NCBI GenBank assembly: GCA_025163595.1
Contig: CP104103.1
Location: forward strand, 1-64,000
Reading direction: 5' to 3'
Length of the DNA: 64,000 nt
Source: Phaeobacter sp. G2
Lineage (GTDB): Bacteria > Pseudomonadota > Alphaproteobacteria > Rhodobacterales > Rhodobacteraceae
Position 1 is the first letter of the stretch, and every line of letters begins with the position of its first letter. The translations under genes were made by a program, and so were the position numbers. Positions 1-8,396 of this stretch are shown in pieces. The notes under the pieces are model-generated. The model was given only the letters and a program-made list of their open reading frames with translations, was not told the origin of the DNA and did no database searches.

Positions 1-441
1 CGCTACCACATAATGCAGCTGTGCCTTTTCCTCACCGCTCGGGTGGGTTAGGCGAGGGGCGATGGCGCCCACTCCTTCGTGTCCTCCACGCAGGCGGTTG
101 AGACCTGCCAGTAGTTCAGCGGCGTCATAGAGCAGGTCGGTATTGGATATCGCAACATAATCGGATTCTGCGAGTGCGGGAAGCTTCTGCATGGCAAAAT
201 GCGCTGCGCCCGCATAACCAAGGTTTTCCGGCTCTGCTATCAGGAGCGTCACACCGGGATGGCGGGAGAACTCCTCCAATGCGTCATGGTCAATGTCGGC
301 ATGGGGAGTGTTGTCGACAATGACCAGATGTAGTCCCTCTGGGGCACCGGCGGCCTGCGCGGTCAAAAAATTGCGCATGGCTCCATAGGCATTGTACAGC
401 ACGAAAATTATGGCAAGCGACGTTGTGTCCGAAGGCGTCAT
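1..441 (-). CDS. GT2-family glycosyltransferase, N-terminal part (cut by window edge)
   Basis: The reading frame starts at an ATG at 441 and runs open off the left edge, giving the first 147 residues. Typical GT2 nucleotide-sugar-binding features are visible: an N-terminal beta strand (AIIFVLYN), the VIVDN turn near residue 41, ENLGYAGA near residue 72 and a NTDLL stretch near residue 99 in the place of the metal-binding DxD. Enzymes of this type transfer a sugar from an activated donor to a growing polysaccharide on the cytoplasmic side of the membrane. Its ATG overlaps the TGA of the upstream polymerase-like gene by 4 bp (ATGA), so the two are probably translationally coupled. Donor and acceptor sugars cannot be told from the sequence. 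Confidence 0.85.
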   Translation of the reverse strand, partial: MTPSDTTSLAIIFVLYNAYGAMRNFLTAQAAGAPEGLHLVIVDNTPHADIDHDALEEFSRHPGVTLLIAEPENLGYAGAAHFAMQKLPALAESDYVAISNTDLLYDAAELLAGLNRLRGGHEGVGAIAPRLTHPSGEEKAQLHYVVA

Positions 442-1721
442 GCAGTGTTCCTGTAGAGAATGGCAGCGGGTGTGCGACGCGATTGCACGAAGCACTTCCG
501 AGCGAGGAAAGGGAAAATTAAGAGGGCCAGAATATTTGCGGTAAATGCCCAAAAACTAACGACAAAAGCAAAGCAAACTAGTCCTGACACAGCAACATAT
601 ATAGACATTGCAAAAAAAGGACTGCTCATCCGTAGCGTCTTGAGTGACAGACCGCCTGCAAACCCAACTAAGAACATGAAGATACCAGACCCGACCCAGC
701 CAAAATCCAAGTAAAGACCACGGAACAAAGTATAGATATTCGCTGCTTCGGTGGGGGTGAGGAAGAGGTAATCACCAAATCCGCCAACCACACGTTTTTC
801 TATTCTCAGCTGATCGAAAATTCCCATCCAAGTATATGATCCAGGGACACGATCCCATATATTTCCGGACGCGTTGTCAAACCACAACGAAAACCCAGGC
901 AAGCTTCCCCACGGCCACCGCCGCAAATGTTCCCAGACCTCTGCGTTGCTGCGGGTCGAATGTTCACCAAATCGCAGCACTTGGAACAAGAAAAAAATCG
1001 CGGCCACGCTCAGCACGCCAATCGCGATGTATTTTATCACTCGAGGACTAAACATTGCGGGTAGCCTGTTTGCAGCGGAAAATAAATAGGCTGCATAGAC
1101 GGCGGAAAAGACCATGATCAAGATCATGAAGAGGATCGGTGCACGGGTGGTGATCAGCATGTTGCTTGCGACGTAGATCATAACGGGGGTCATATAGCTC
1201 CAGACTATCCTTTTCCGGGCCACGAAATGAAGGGTTATCGCCATAGCATAGGATAAAAACAATGCATTCGAGATGTTGTAGTAGATTGGAAAGCTCAATC
1301 CTGAGGTGTAGCGCTTGAATGTTGCGGCCTGAGCGGCACGCATTATCCCAATTGGTGATAGAAGATCAGACAACCCGACACCGATGACCTGTAGAGTGGC
1401 GGTGAAGGATACAAGGGACCAGAGCAGACCAAAGTATAGCAGAAATTTAGGCCGTTGAAGCTCAAGACAAACCTGCCGGACCCGTCCCCCCTGCTGTAGT
1501 TTCAACCTGCTGCCAAGGGCAGCCCCGTAGCTCGCCATCAGAGTGAGAATGATCAGATAAAGGTTAGCGAGAAATGACATGTAATACTCAGGCGCCATAG
1601 TGATTGTGCCGACAGCAGAGACCCACATGCTGAGCGCAAGCAACGCCCCAGGCGACCACCAGCTTCTCTCAATTACCCGTGAAAATAGCGCGGTCAGCGA
1701 CCAACATAAGATAATTCCCAT
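438..1721 (-). CDS. Wzy-like oligosaccharide repeat-unit polymerase (integral membrane)
   Basis: The 427-residue protein is almost wholly hydrophobic, with about ten predicted membrane segments and a longer periplasmic-type stretch around residues 255-330 (rich in R, W, G and D), the usual layout of O-antigen/EPS polymerases. These proteins join lipid-linked repeat units on the periplasmic face. Sequence conservation in the family is poor, so the call rests on topology and context: it lies between a flippase-like gene (stop directly abutting this ATG) and a GT2 gene (4-bp overlap). Base composition is more AT-rich than the secretion and rhamnose genes to the right, which suggests separate acquisition. 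Confidence 0.65.
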   Translation of the reverse strand: MGIILCWSLTALFSRVIERSWWSPGALLALSMWVSAVGTITMAPEYYMSFLANLYLIILTLMASYGAALGSRLKLQQGGRVRQVCLELQRPKFLLYFGLLWSLVSFTATLQVIGVGLSDLLSPIGIMRAAQAATFKRYTSGLSFPIYYNISNALFLSYAMAITLHFVARKRIVWSYMTPVMIYVASNMLITTRAPILFMILIMVFSAVYAAYLFSAANRLPAMFSPRVIKYIAIGVLSVAAIFFLFQVLRFGEHSTRSNAEVWEHLRRWPWGSLPGFSLWFDNASGNIWDRVPGSYTWMGIFDQLRIEKRVVGGFGDYLFLTPTEAANIYTLFRGLYLDFGWVGSGIFMFLVGFAGGLSLKTLRMSSPFFAMSIYVAVSGLVCFAFVVSFWAFTANILALLIFPFLARKCFVQSRRTPAAILYRNTA

Positions 1722-3011
1722 TTATGGCTTCTCCCGGGTAGGCGTAAGAAAGGGGAAGATCGTTATTTTTGTTTTACGAGACAGCCAGACCGTTTGCCAA
1801 ACATATTGAAGCGTAAAGGCGGTAGCGGTGCCCCATGCGAGGAGCTCCGCCCCATGCTCCGCCATTAGGAGACCAAGCGTGCATTGGCACAGCATCGCTA
1901 GGAAGAGTGACCAGAGTACAATGCGCGTTGCGCCCGTCATTTTGAGAATTTCATCGCTGATGCCACCAAGCGCTTCTCCGAAAACGCCGAACATCAGGAT
2001 GATCAGAACGGGAACAGCGGGTGCATAGTCTGCTCCCAAAATAAGTGGGACCACCTGTGGACCGACCAGCAGTAGGAAGATAAGTCCTGCCAGGGGAGGG
2101 AGGGCGGAGATCAGCGAAACCTTACGGTTAAGGGCAGCGATTTCCCGGTAGCGGCCAGCGGCGTTCATTTCCACCAAAGTGCCACGCATGGAGAAGCGCA
2201 AAGCCGCCACGACGGATGTGACGGCAACGGTCAGCCGAGAGGCTGCTGCATAAATTGCGGCGGCTTCCACCGCATTGAAATATCCTAACATCCAGACGGG
2301 TATCCAAGGCAATGAAGCCTGCATGAACCGCGACAGCATCATTGGCAGACCAGACTTAACCGATACGTAGAGTTCGTGCATGATCCCGACCGATCTGCCA
2401 TTTCCAGCTTCTATGCGTAGTCGCTGACTGATGCGAAAGGCGAAGAGCGCAGATATGGCCATGGCTCCATTGGCCGCTAACGCCGCCACTGTCATGATGG
2501 TGATGAGATCTGGGGAGTCAAGAAACACCAGTGCGGGCAAAAGTGTGGGGACATAGGCCAGGTTGACTGAAGAATAGGCAAAGAATGTTGCTATGACCGG
2601 CCGACCGCAACCGACAAGAACCTGCGCGCACAAGAACGTGCCCGCGTAACCAAACCACCACAATGCAATTATTGGACGCGCTTCCACATCCAAATGTGCG
2701 AAGGTCGTGGCTCCGATTCCAATGATATATCCTATGCCTAGGTTCAAGATCATCGACACTGGCAAAGTAGACAGTGTCAGCGCGTGCAGCCGATCATTGT
2801 CCTGATGAACGCGCGCCTCGCTCAGATTTTTGACACATCCATCTGGGATGCCAATGCCCGATAAGGTGAAGGTAACTGCAATAACACCAAAGACGGAAAA
2901 ATACTGACCGGCGATATTCAATGGTAGGGTGTTGGTCACAGCAATCACCACGGCAAATTGGATGGCAATTGCAAGATATCGCAGTGCGACGCTTATAGCT
3001 GCGGACTTCAT
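1722..3011 (-). CDS. Wzx-like polysaccharide flippase (MATE/MVF-type transporter)
   Basis: The protein has 429 residues from the ATG at 3011 (MKSAAISVALRYL) and shows about 12 hydrophobic segments, as in Wzx/RfbX lipid-linked oligosaccharide flippases. A TTG eight codons upstream (3035) is in frame and could also serve; I prefer the ATG because it gives the usual short basic N terminus before the first membrane helix. The gene abuts the Wzy-like gene with no gap, so flippase, polymerase and glycosyltransferase form a Wzx/Wzy-type unit. This route is separate from the ABC exporter encoded further right. The repeat unit carried is unknown. Confidence 0.7.
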   Translation of the reverse strand: MKSAAISVALRYLAIAIQFAVVIAVTNTLPLNIAGQYFSVFGVIAVTFTLSGIGIPDGCVKNLSEARVHQDNDRLHALTLSTLPVSMILNLGIGYIIGIGATTFAHLDVEARPIIALWWFGYAGTFLCAQVLVGCGRPVIATFFAYSSVNLAYVPTLLPALVFLDSPDLITIMTVAALAANGAMAISALFAFRISQRLRIEAGNGRSVGIMHELYVSVKSGLPMMLSRFMQASLPWIPVWMLGYFNAVEAAAIYAAASRLTVAVTSVVAALRFSMRGTLVEMNAAGRYREIAALNRKVSLISALPPLAGLIFLLLVGPQVVPLILGADYAPAVPVLIILMFGVFGEALGGISDEILKMTGATRIVLWSLFLAMLCQCTLGLLMAEHGAELLAWGTATAFTLQYVWQTVWLSRKTKITIFPFLTPTREKP

Positions 3012-3437
3012 TCGGAATATAAACCATGATTGCAAAAAAATAGGCTAGTCTCAGGTCGCATCGCATGATCGAGTTGTAGTGGTCGGCACAGTATCATCAG
3101 GCTATAATTCAAATTTTCAATCACGTGCAGATACGAACAGGCAGTCGATTTTCGAAGCATCATCCGCGCCCTTGCCCACTATGGAATCAAATCACTCGTG
3201 GTGGAGTGTGTTCGACAATAGCCCCCCGATGCGAGAAAATTCGCAAACAATAATAGAGGTAGATGGAGGGACTAGTACAACTCAACAATCTAGAAGATAC
3301 AATGTTTTCTTCGTAGCGAAAATTTTAGTTCGATACAAGGTTGAGATGATCGGTCGACTTCGTTAATGGTCGGCAAAGGTGGTACAGTCGGGCGCCATCC
3401 ATTGCCCGGCGGGCGGTTGCAAAGCAATCTGCCGAGA
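3012..3437. other. AT-rich stretch without a recognisable gene
   Basis: About 426 bases lie between the flippase start and the decayed rfbA copy. The stretch is AT-rich in its middle. The only open frames are short and look like nothing I know. The upstream part should hold the promoter of the minus-strand flippase operon, but I see no convincing -35/-10 pair. The part next to 3437 may belong to another element that truncated rfbA', because rfbA similarity stops abruptly there. Confidence 0.5.
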
Positions 3438-3467
3438 GAGACAGAGACAGAGACAGAGACAGAGACA
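3438..3467. repeat. Five tandem GAGACA hexanucleotides
   Basis: Five perfect copies of the 6-bp unit GAGACA (TGTCTC on the coding strand), preceded by a partial GAGA. They sit exactly where similarity of the decayed rfbA copy to the intact rfbA ends. In the rfbA' frame they would read as alternating Val-Ser. Confidence 0.9.
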
Positions 3468-4024
3468 CGGGTCGGCGCAGAGCTATCTAGGAAGTACAGC
3501 CCGGTCACCGCATAGTTTGACGGGGCGACCTCAGGCTTTTCAACGATCTGGCGGGCGCGGCCTGAGCCATCAAACTCCACCATCCCGTAGCGTTCGGGAT
3601 CAGCCACGTGATAGCCAAAAACAGTGCCGCCTGCGTCCTGCTGATCTGCCGCAGCCAGCAATTTTGGCAGCCCATGGCCAAAAAAGATATTATCCCCCAG
3701 CACCAAAGCCGAGGGGGTCCCGGCCAGAAACGCCTCAGCCAGGATAAAGGCCTGTGCCAGACAATCGGGGCTGGGCTGGACCACATAGGTGAGGGCAATG
3801 CCCCATTGGCTACCATCGCCCAGGGGGCGTTTGAACTGTTCCTGATCCTACGGCGTGGTGATCACGCAGATCTCGCGGATCCCGGCCAGCATCAGCACAG
3901 ACAGCGGGTAGTAGATCATTAGCTTGTCATAGATCGGCAAGAGCTGTTTTGAGACGCCCATGGTGATGGGGTAGAGCCGGGTGCCGGAGCCGCCCGCCAG
4001 AATGATGCCTTTTCGCGTACTCAT
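3468..4024 (-). pseudogene. rfbA: Decayed copy of rfbA (glucose-1-phosphate thymidylyltransferase)
   Basis: The frame begins [19 protein letters not shown] and follows the intact RfbA (20706-21596) almost residue for residue, including the [11 protein letters not shown] nucleotide-binding loop and [10 protein letters not shown]. It is broken twice. An in-frame TAG replaces the CAG that follows ITTP (near 3848), and the 3' third is missing because similarity ends after LDSSAPTR at the GAGACA repeat. Its ATG overlaps the end of the rfbD copy just as in the intact operon, so the gene order was preserved before decay. Confidence 0.92.
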
Positions 4025-4664
4025 GACGCCTCTCCCAAATCTTGTAAAATCTCTTTCAGCCCGTGTTACCAATCGGGTTGAGAAATGTTGAAAACAGTCT
4101 CTAATGAAGTGCAATCGAGCCTGGAGTTCAGCGGCCGCGGCGCCGGTGTCGGATAGGCGGATGTGGGAATATCCTCGACATCGCAACTCAGATCAGCGCA
4201 GGAAAAAATTTCCCGGGCAAAACCGGCCCAGCTGACTTCAGGCGCGCCTTGCAAATGATAGATCCCGGATTTTGCAGGCTCCGCGGCCAGCTGCTGCGCC
4301 ATCTCCCAACAGGCGGCGGCGATCGCGCGCGCAGGTGTTGGCGCGCCAATCTGATCCGCCACAATGGTCAGTCTGTCGCGCTCACCCCCCAGACGCAGCA
4401 TGGTTTTGACAAAATTATTGTCATCGGCCGAGACCACCCAGGAGCAGCGCAAAATGGCATAGGCACCGCCCACCGCCTGCACAACCGCTTCGCACGCCAG
4501 TTTGCTGCGTCCATAGGCATTCACCGGCGCCGGCGCATCCTCTGGACACCAGGACGCGGTACCGCTGCCATCAAAAACATAATCGGTTGAAACCGTGACA
4601 AAGGGAATGCCGAGATCGGCACAGGCCCGCGCCATCGCGTCCGGAGCTGCCGCATTGACCACAT
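4021..4664 (-). pseudogene. rfbD: Decayed, 5'-truncated copy of rfbD (dTDP-4-dehydrorhamnose reductase)
   Basis: Residues aligning with the middle and end of the intact RfbD (21593-22444) are present, including [14 protein letters not shown] and the YGRSK active-site region. The N-terminal NAD(P)H-binding part is absent because similarity stops at 4664, one base before the Tn3-type inverted repeat. A TAA stop after ISQPDW (near 4066) breaks the C-terminal end, and recognisable sequence then continues to the normal TGA overlapping rfbA'. Both truncation and nonsense mutation indicate a dead gene. Confidence 0.9.
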
Positions 4665-4665
4665 G

Positions 4666-4710
4666 GGGGCCGAGTGGGGGTGAGTGCAGAAAACCCCTTT
4701 AAGCGATTTG
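4666..4710 (+). repeat. Tn3-type terminal inverted repeat, left
   Basis: It starts GGGGCCGAGTGGGG and matches the reverse complement of 5267-5311 at about 41 of 45 positions. It contains the stop codon of the transposase fragment (4699-4701), as is usual for Tn3-family ends. Confidence 0.88.
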
Positions 4711-4965
4711 AGGTGGTATTTTCCGCCAACGATATTCGCCGGGTAGGATGATGTGCGCACATCCAAGCGGTGATATGTGGGCAAGGGGTTCGGGCGCGCA
4801 ATCGAGCCCCGCCCTTTGCCGTTTTTGCTACAGCGATGCCGAGCTATTTGGAATTCCAGTAAATGATGATGGCCGTCAGCAGATTGAGGCCAGCAATGCG
4901 GAAATGTTGCCCTTCCGTGGACCGGCCTCTGATTTCGCCCTGTCGTCCAATGCGTAGGGCACCTT
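4699..4965 (-). pseudogene. tnpA: 3' fragment of a Tn3-family transposase gene
   Basis: On the minus strand the pieces GEIRGRSTEGQHFR and GLNLLTAIIIYWNSK resemble the conserved end of Tn3-type transposases. They are followed by an in-frame stop and, in a shifted frame, by LAHISPLGCAHIILPGEYRW, which matches the usual C-terminal 'HISPLGW.HI.LTGEY.W'. The fragment is broken by a stop, a frameshift and a Trp-to-Cys change, and lacks the catalytic DDE region. The residual TAA lies inside the left inverted repeat. Confidence 0.82.
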
Positions 4966-4986
4966 TCAGCGCGTGATGAGTCTCCC

Positions 4987-5237
4987 CCTTGCTCTTCAAC
5001 ATGCTCGGGGCCATCGGACAGTTCGAAACCGAAATCCGCGCCGAGCGTCAGATGGATGGGATCAAAACAACTAAGGAGCGGGGCGTCCAGTTCGGAAAGC
5101 GACCCGCGCTTTCAGAAAAGCAGTTCGCTGAGCTACGCGAAAAGCGCGCAGCTGGAACACTGATCAAGGATCTTATGGCCCATTACAGCCTCTCAAAGGC
5201 CACCATCTACCGTTATCTCGGATCAACCGAAGCGTGA
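4987..5237 (+). pseudogene. tnpR: C-terminal fragment of a serine resolvase (Tn3 TnpR type)
   Basis: The 83-codon open stretch reads FNMLGAIGQFETEIRAER, the long E-helix signature of resolvases, followed by a Hin-type helix-turn-helix (LIKDLMAHYSLSKATIYRYL). The N-terminal catalytic domain with the nucleophilic serine is absent and an in-frame TGA lies just upstream, so it cannot recombine DNA. It reads toward the right inverted repeat, consistent with an internally deleted transposon. Confidence 0.85.
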
Positions 5238-5266
5238 GCGCCATTCCCTAAGCCCAAACCACCCGC

Positions 5267-5311
5267 CAAATTCCTTAAAGGGGTTTTCTGCACTCAGCCC
5301 CACTCGACCCC
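5267..5311 (-). repeat. Tn3-type terminal inverted repeat, right
   Basis: Read on the minus strand it starts GGGGTCGAGTGGGG and mirrors 4666-4710. The resolvase fragment ends about 30 bp inside it. Confidence 0.88.
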
Positions 5312-5373
5312 TGATGGGGGCTTCAATTCATAAAAAGACCCGCCGCGGCGGCCAGGATTGCGGCCAAGATCCC

Positions 5374-6726
5374 TCAGGGGGTCCAGCGACTGGCCCAGTC
5401 CTGAGCCTCAGCGATCTGCGCCTGCGTCATACGGCGCGAGAGCTCAGCAGTCAGGGCCGCAGCCTCCTCCTGACCAGCACTGGCTGCCAGCACCAGCCAC
5501 ATATAGCCCAGCACATAATCCTGCGGCAGGGCACGGCCTTCAATATACATCAGCCCCAGATTAGCCATGGCCGGCGGGTAGCCCACCTGGGCCGCAGCCT
5601 GCAGCAGCTCTGCGACCTGCGCGCGATCTGCCTGAGAGAGCGCGTCTTGCTTCAGTAAAACCCAGCCCAACAGGAACTGGGCAAGGGGGTCGCCCCGTTC
5701 TGCTCCTTGGCGCAGCCGGGCCAGTGTCTCGGCATCCTCTCCGGGTGGGACAAGCCGTGCATCAAAGATCGCGCCAGGCTGCAGGTTGCGCCTGGCCGAT
5801 GCGCTGTCAGCGCGCCCGGCACGGCGGTAAAGATCTGCGGCCAGGGCTTCGTCCAGCGGCACCCCATACCCATTCTCATACATGGTGGCTAGATTGCCCA
5901 TGGCAACGGCCAGCCCCTGCTCGGCGGCGGCCTGAAACAGCGCTGCGGCGCGAGTATAGTCCTGCACCACCCCATTGCCCCGCACATAGAGCAGACCAAG
6001 ATTGTTCTGCGCCCGCGCCTGGCCAGCGGCGGCGGCCTGCTCATAAAGTCGCAGGGCCTCAGCAAAGTCCTGCGGCATACCGCTGCCGTTTTGATACATC
6101 ACGCCCAGGCTGGTGACAGCCTCCAGCAGCCCCAGATCCGCCGCCTGACGATAGAGCTCGGCTGCGCGCCGCAGATCCGCCTGTTTTGTTTCGTTCTGGC
6201 CCGTTTCGTTCTGGCCCGTTTCGTTCTGGCCGGTTTCGCTCTGGCCGGTTTCGCTCTGGCCTGCGCCCTGCTCAAGAACGGCGGCCAGATCCATCAGCAC
6301 CTGGGCCCGGTCAGCGGAGGACCAATCTGTCGCCGTCCCCTCCTGCCCCTCGCGCGCCGCCAGCTCCAGCCAGTGGCGCGCTGCGGCGCGGTCCTGCACC
6401 CCGCCAAGACCACTGTGATAATAGTGCCCCAGGCGCTGCTGCGCCCGGCGGTGCCCCTGTTGTGCCGCGGCGGTGAACCACTGCAAGGCCTGTGAGTAGT
6501 TCTGCAACACCCCAGTGCCGCGCTCCAACCGCAAGGCCAGCAGATATTGCGCCGCAGCCGCGCCTTCGCTGGCGGCCTGGCGCAGTTGCTCCAGCGGTAT
6601 GGCCTGCCCCGCAGCTCGTTCCATCCCCTGTTGCGATCCGCTCCTGTCTTCAACCTGCCCTGCTACTGGCTGGGTCAATGCCAGCAGCAAAGTCAGGGGT
6701 AAAAAGCGCTGTGACCAACCCCTCAT
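5374..6726 (-). CDS. Exported Sel1-like repeat protein with GQ[S/N]ET tandem repeats
   Basis: The protein has 450 residues. An N-terminal signal peptide (basic MRGWSQRF, then a Leu-rich core ending PVAG) suggests export to the periplasm. The rest consists of Sel1-like solenoid repeats of about 36 residues, for example LGLLYVRGNGVVQDYTRAAA and LATMYENGYGVPLDEALAAD. A low-complexity insert of five GQ[S/N]ET units lies at residues 156-180. Sel1 repeats usually scaffold protein-protein contacts. Its ATG overlaps the stop of the second Sel1 gene by 4 bp, and both follow the prepilin peptidase gene, so a role in building or loading the type II secretion machine is plausible but unproven. Confidence 0.85.
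   Translation of the reverse strand: MRGWSQRFLPLTLLLALTQPVAGQVEDRSGSQQGMERAAGQAIPLEQLRQAASEGAAAAQYLLALRLERGTGVLQNYSQALQWFTAAAQQGHRRAQQRLGHYYHSGLGGVQDRAAARHWLELAAREGQEGTATDWSSADRAQVLMDLAAVLEQGAGQSETGQSETGQNETGQNETGQNETKQADLRRAAELYRQAADLGLLEAVTSLGVMYQNGSGMPQDFAEALRLYEQAAAAGQARAQNNLGLLYVRGNGVVQDYTRAAALFQAAAEQGLAVAMGNLATMYENGYGVPLDEALAADLYRRAGRADSASARRNLQPGAIFDARLVPPGEDAETLARLRQGAERGDPLAQFLLGWVLLKQDALSQADRAQVAELLQAAAQVGYPPAMANLGLMYIEGRALPQDYVLGYMWLVLAASAGQEEAAALTAELSRRMTQAQIAEAQDWASRWTP
6187..6261 (-). repeat. Five 15-bp tandem repeats coding GQ[S/N]ET
   Basis: Five in-frame 15-bp units inside the Sel1-repeat gene, with small variations (Ser or Asn at position 3). They interrupt the Sel1 solenoid. 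Copy number could vary between strains by slippage without breaking the frame. Confidence 0.9.
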
Positions 6727-8396
6727 TTCTGTGCCGCCTGCGGGCCGGATTGCACCTGGGCAAAAAACGTCCGCGCCGCCTCCTGCGCGGCGGCGATCTG
6801 CTCTGGCACCATCAGATCAGCCGCCACAGCGCGCAGTTCCAGCGCCGCCGAGCTGCCCCCAGCGGCGGCGATATTGAGCCACTTATGAGCCTGAACATAG
6901 TCCTGCTCGACACCTGATCCCTGAATGTAAAGCCGTCCCAGATGATGCTGCGCAGTACTGTCTCCGGCCTCAGAGGCAATCAAGAGCCATTCTGCCGCTT
7001 GCCCGGCGCTTGCCGCCTCGGTCTCCGGCTGCTCCAGCATCCACAGCGCCAAGGCTGTTTGTGCCGGGCGGATCCCGTCTCGCGCGGCTGTGCGCAGCCA
7101 GTCCAACGCGCCAGAGTCCCCCGCCGCTGCCGCAACAGAGGCCCAGGGCACTGCGTGATGGGGCGCCAAAAGCCCCTGCAATTCCCCCCGACCGGCCATC
7201 CGTCCAAGCTGCAGCACCGCCGCCTCACTGCCCTGATCGACAGCCCGGCGATAGAGCACCAGCGCCTGCCGCAGATCCACCTCCGGCACCGCGGCCTGAC
7301 CCAGTTCAATCTGGCCTGCAAACAGGCTGGCCAAATCATAACTGGCTCCGGCATGGCCAGCATCAGAGGCCCGGCGCAGCAGAATATCGGCCTGTCGCAG
7401 GTCTGCGGCAATGCCCATATCGCCCAGATAGGCCCGCCCCAGCACCGCCATAGCGCCAACACTGCCAGCCTGGGCGGCGGCCCCGAGCCACCGCAACGCT
7501 TCCTGTGGATTATGCGCCAGCCCATCGCCAGACAGGTATTTTCGCCCCAGCGCCAACTGGGACTGCACAAAACCGCCCTCGGCAGAGCGATGCAGCCAGT
7601 TGAGCGCAGCTCCCCGGTTCTGGGTCACACCCTGACCTTGGTCCAGCGCATAGGCCAGATAGAACTGCGCCTCTGCGTGCCCCTCGGTGGCAGCCGCTTC
7701 CATCCAACGCAGAGCGGCGGCGGCGTTTTCCGCAACCCCGACCCCGCGAGCATAGGCACGGCTGAGCTCAAACTGCCCAGCGACATGGCCGTTCTCAGCC
7801 GCCGCCAACAGCCAGGTAAAGGCCTCCTGCGGATCCGCATCCACTCCGGTGCCATTGCCATAGAGCAGGCCAAGGTAATACTGCGCCTCGCCATTGCCGC
7901 GGGCGGCGGCGGATTTGAACAGCTGCGCTGCCCGCGCCAGGTCCCGGTCAGGACTTCCGGCTGGGGCGCTCAGATAGATCCGGGCCAGCAAGACCGAGGC
8001 CTCGGCATGAGTTTGAGCTGCAGCCTTTTCCAGCCAGAGCTTTGCCCCCTGCGGATCCCGGGGCCCGCCACGCCCCTCCAGCAGCACCCTGCCATAGCGA
8101 TACTGTGCCAGCGGAGTGCCGGTTTCCTCGGCATGGCGTTGCAGCCCGTTGCGCACAAAGACAAAATCCCCTGCCGCCCAGGCCTGTTCGATCTTGTCCA
8201 TACCTGGCAAGGGGCCCGGCAAGGGGCCTGGCAAGGCCGCGCCCTGCTCTGTCTGGACCTGGGCGTCTGGCTGGATCGCTTGCTCTGCCTCTTGTGCCAG
8301 CAGCGGTGGTGACATCACGAGAATGCAGAGGCAGCAGATTCCTGACGCCAAGATGGAAAACCGGGGAAGGGGGCGGAAAAAAATCATGTCTCTCAC
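6723..8396 (-). CDS. Exported Sel1-like repeat protein
   Basis: The 557-residue protein starts with a hydrophobic export signal (FSILASGICCLCILVMSPPLLAQ, cut probably after LLAQ) and is then almost entirely Sel1/TPR-like repeats, such as YYLGLLYGNGTGVDADPQEA and FYLAYALDQGQGVTQNRGAA. Frame allows GTG at 8396 or ATG at 8387; neither has a strong Shine-Dalgarno, and only three residues are affected. It follows the prepilin peptidase gene by 118 bp and overlaps the next Sel1 gene by 4 bp. No catalytic motif is visible. It is probably a periplasmic scaffold. Confidence 0.83.
   Translation of the reverse strand: MRDMIFFRPLPRFSILASGICCLCILVMSPPLLAQEAEQAIQPDAQVQTEQGAALPGPLPGPLPGMDKIEQAWAAGDFVFVRNGLQRHAEETGTPLAQYRYGRVLLEGRGGPRDPQGAKLWLEKAAAQTHAEASVLLARIYLSAPAGSPDRDLARAAQLFKSAAARGNGEAQYYLGLLYGNGTGVDADPQEAFTWLLAAAENGHVAGQFELSRAYARGVGVAENAAAALRWMEAAATEGHAEAQFYLAYALDQGQGVTQNRGAALNWLHRSAEGGFVQSQLALGRKYLSGDGLAHNPQEALRWLGAAAQAGSVGAMAVLGRAYLGDMGIAADLRQADILLRRASDAGHAGASYDLASLFAGQIELGQAAVPEVDLRQALVLYRRAVDQGSEAAVLQLGRMAGRGELQGLLAPHHAVPWASVAAAAGDSGALDWLRTAARDGIRPAQTALALWMLEQPETEAASAGQAAEWLLIASEAGDSTAQHHLGRLYIQGSGVEQDYVQAHKWLNIAAAGGSSAALELRAVAADLMVPEQIAAAQEAARTFFAQVQSGPQAAQK

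Larger units (their letters stand above)
4666..5311. mobile_element. Remnant of a Tn3-family transposon
   Basis: A 646-bp segment is bounded by long inverted repeats that start GGGG and share TGCAGAAAACCCCTTTAA. I count about 41 identities in 45 positions between the two ends. Between them are only the 3' end of a transposase gene (minus strand) and the 3' end of a serine resolvase gene (plus strand), so most of the element has been deleted. The flanking pentamers (ACATG and TGATG) do not match, so no target duplication remains. The left end coincides with the break in rfbD'. Confidence 0.85.

Noticed and set aside
3079..3366. 95-codon plus-strand frame in the AT-rich gap
   Set aside because: No ribosome site, no recognisable motif and no partner; left as unexplained intergenic DNA.
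4661..5316. Target-site duplication of the Tn3 remnant
   Set aside because: The flanking pentamers are ACATG and TGATG. They do not match, so no duplication is claimed.
6187..6261. Short regular repeats as a possible CRISPR array
   Set aside because: The units are contiguous, without spacers, and in frame within a protein.
6942..8312. 456-codon open frame on the plus strand
   Set aside because: It is antisense to the Sel1-repeat gene, whose periodic composition keeps several frames open. Its translation is rich in Arg, Pro, Gln and His and shows no family motif.
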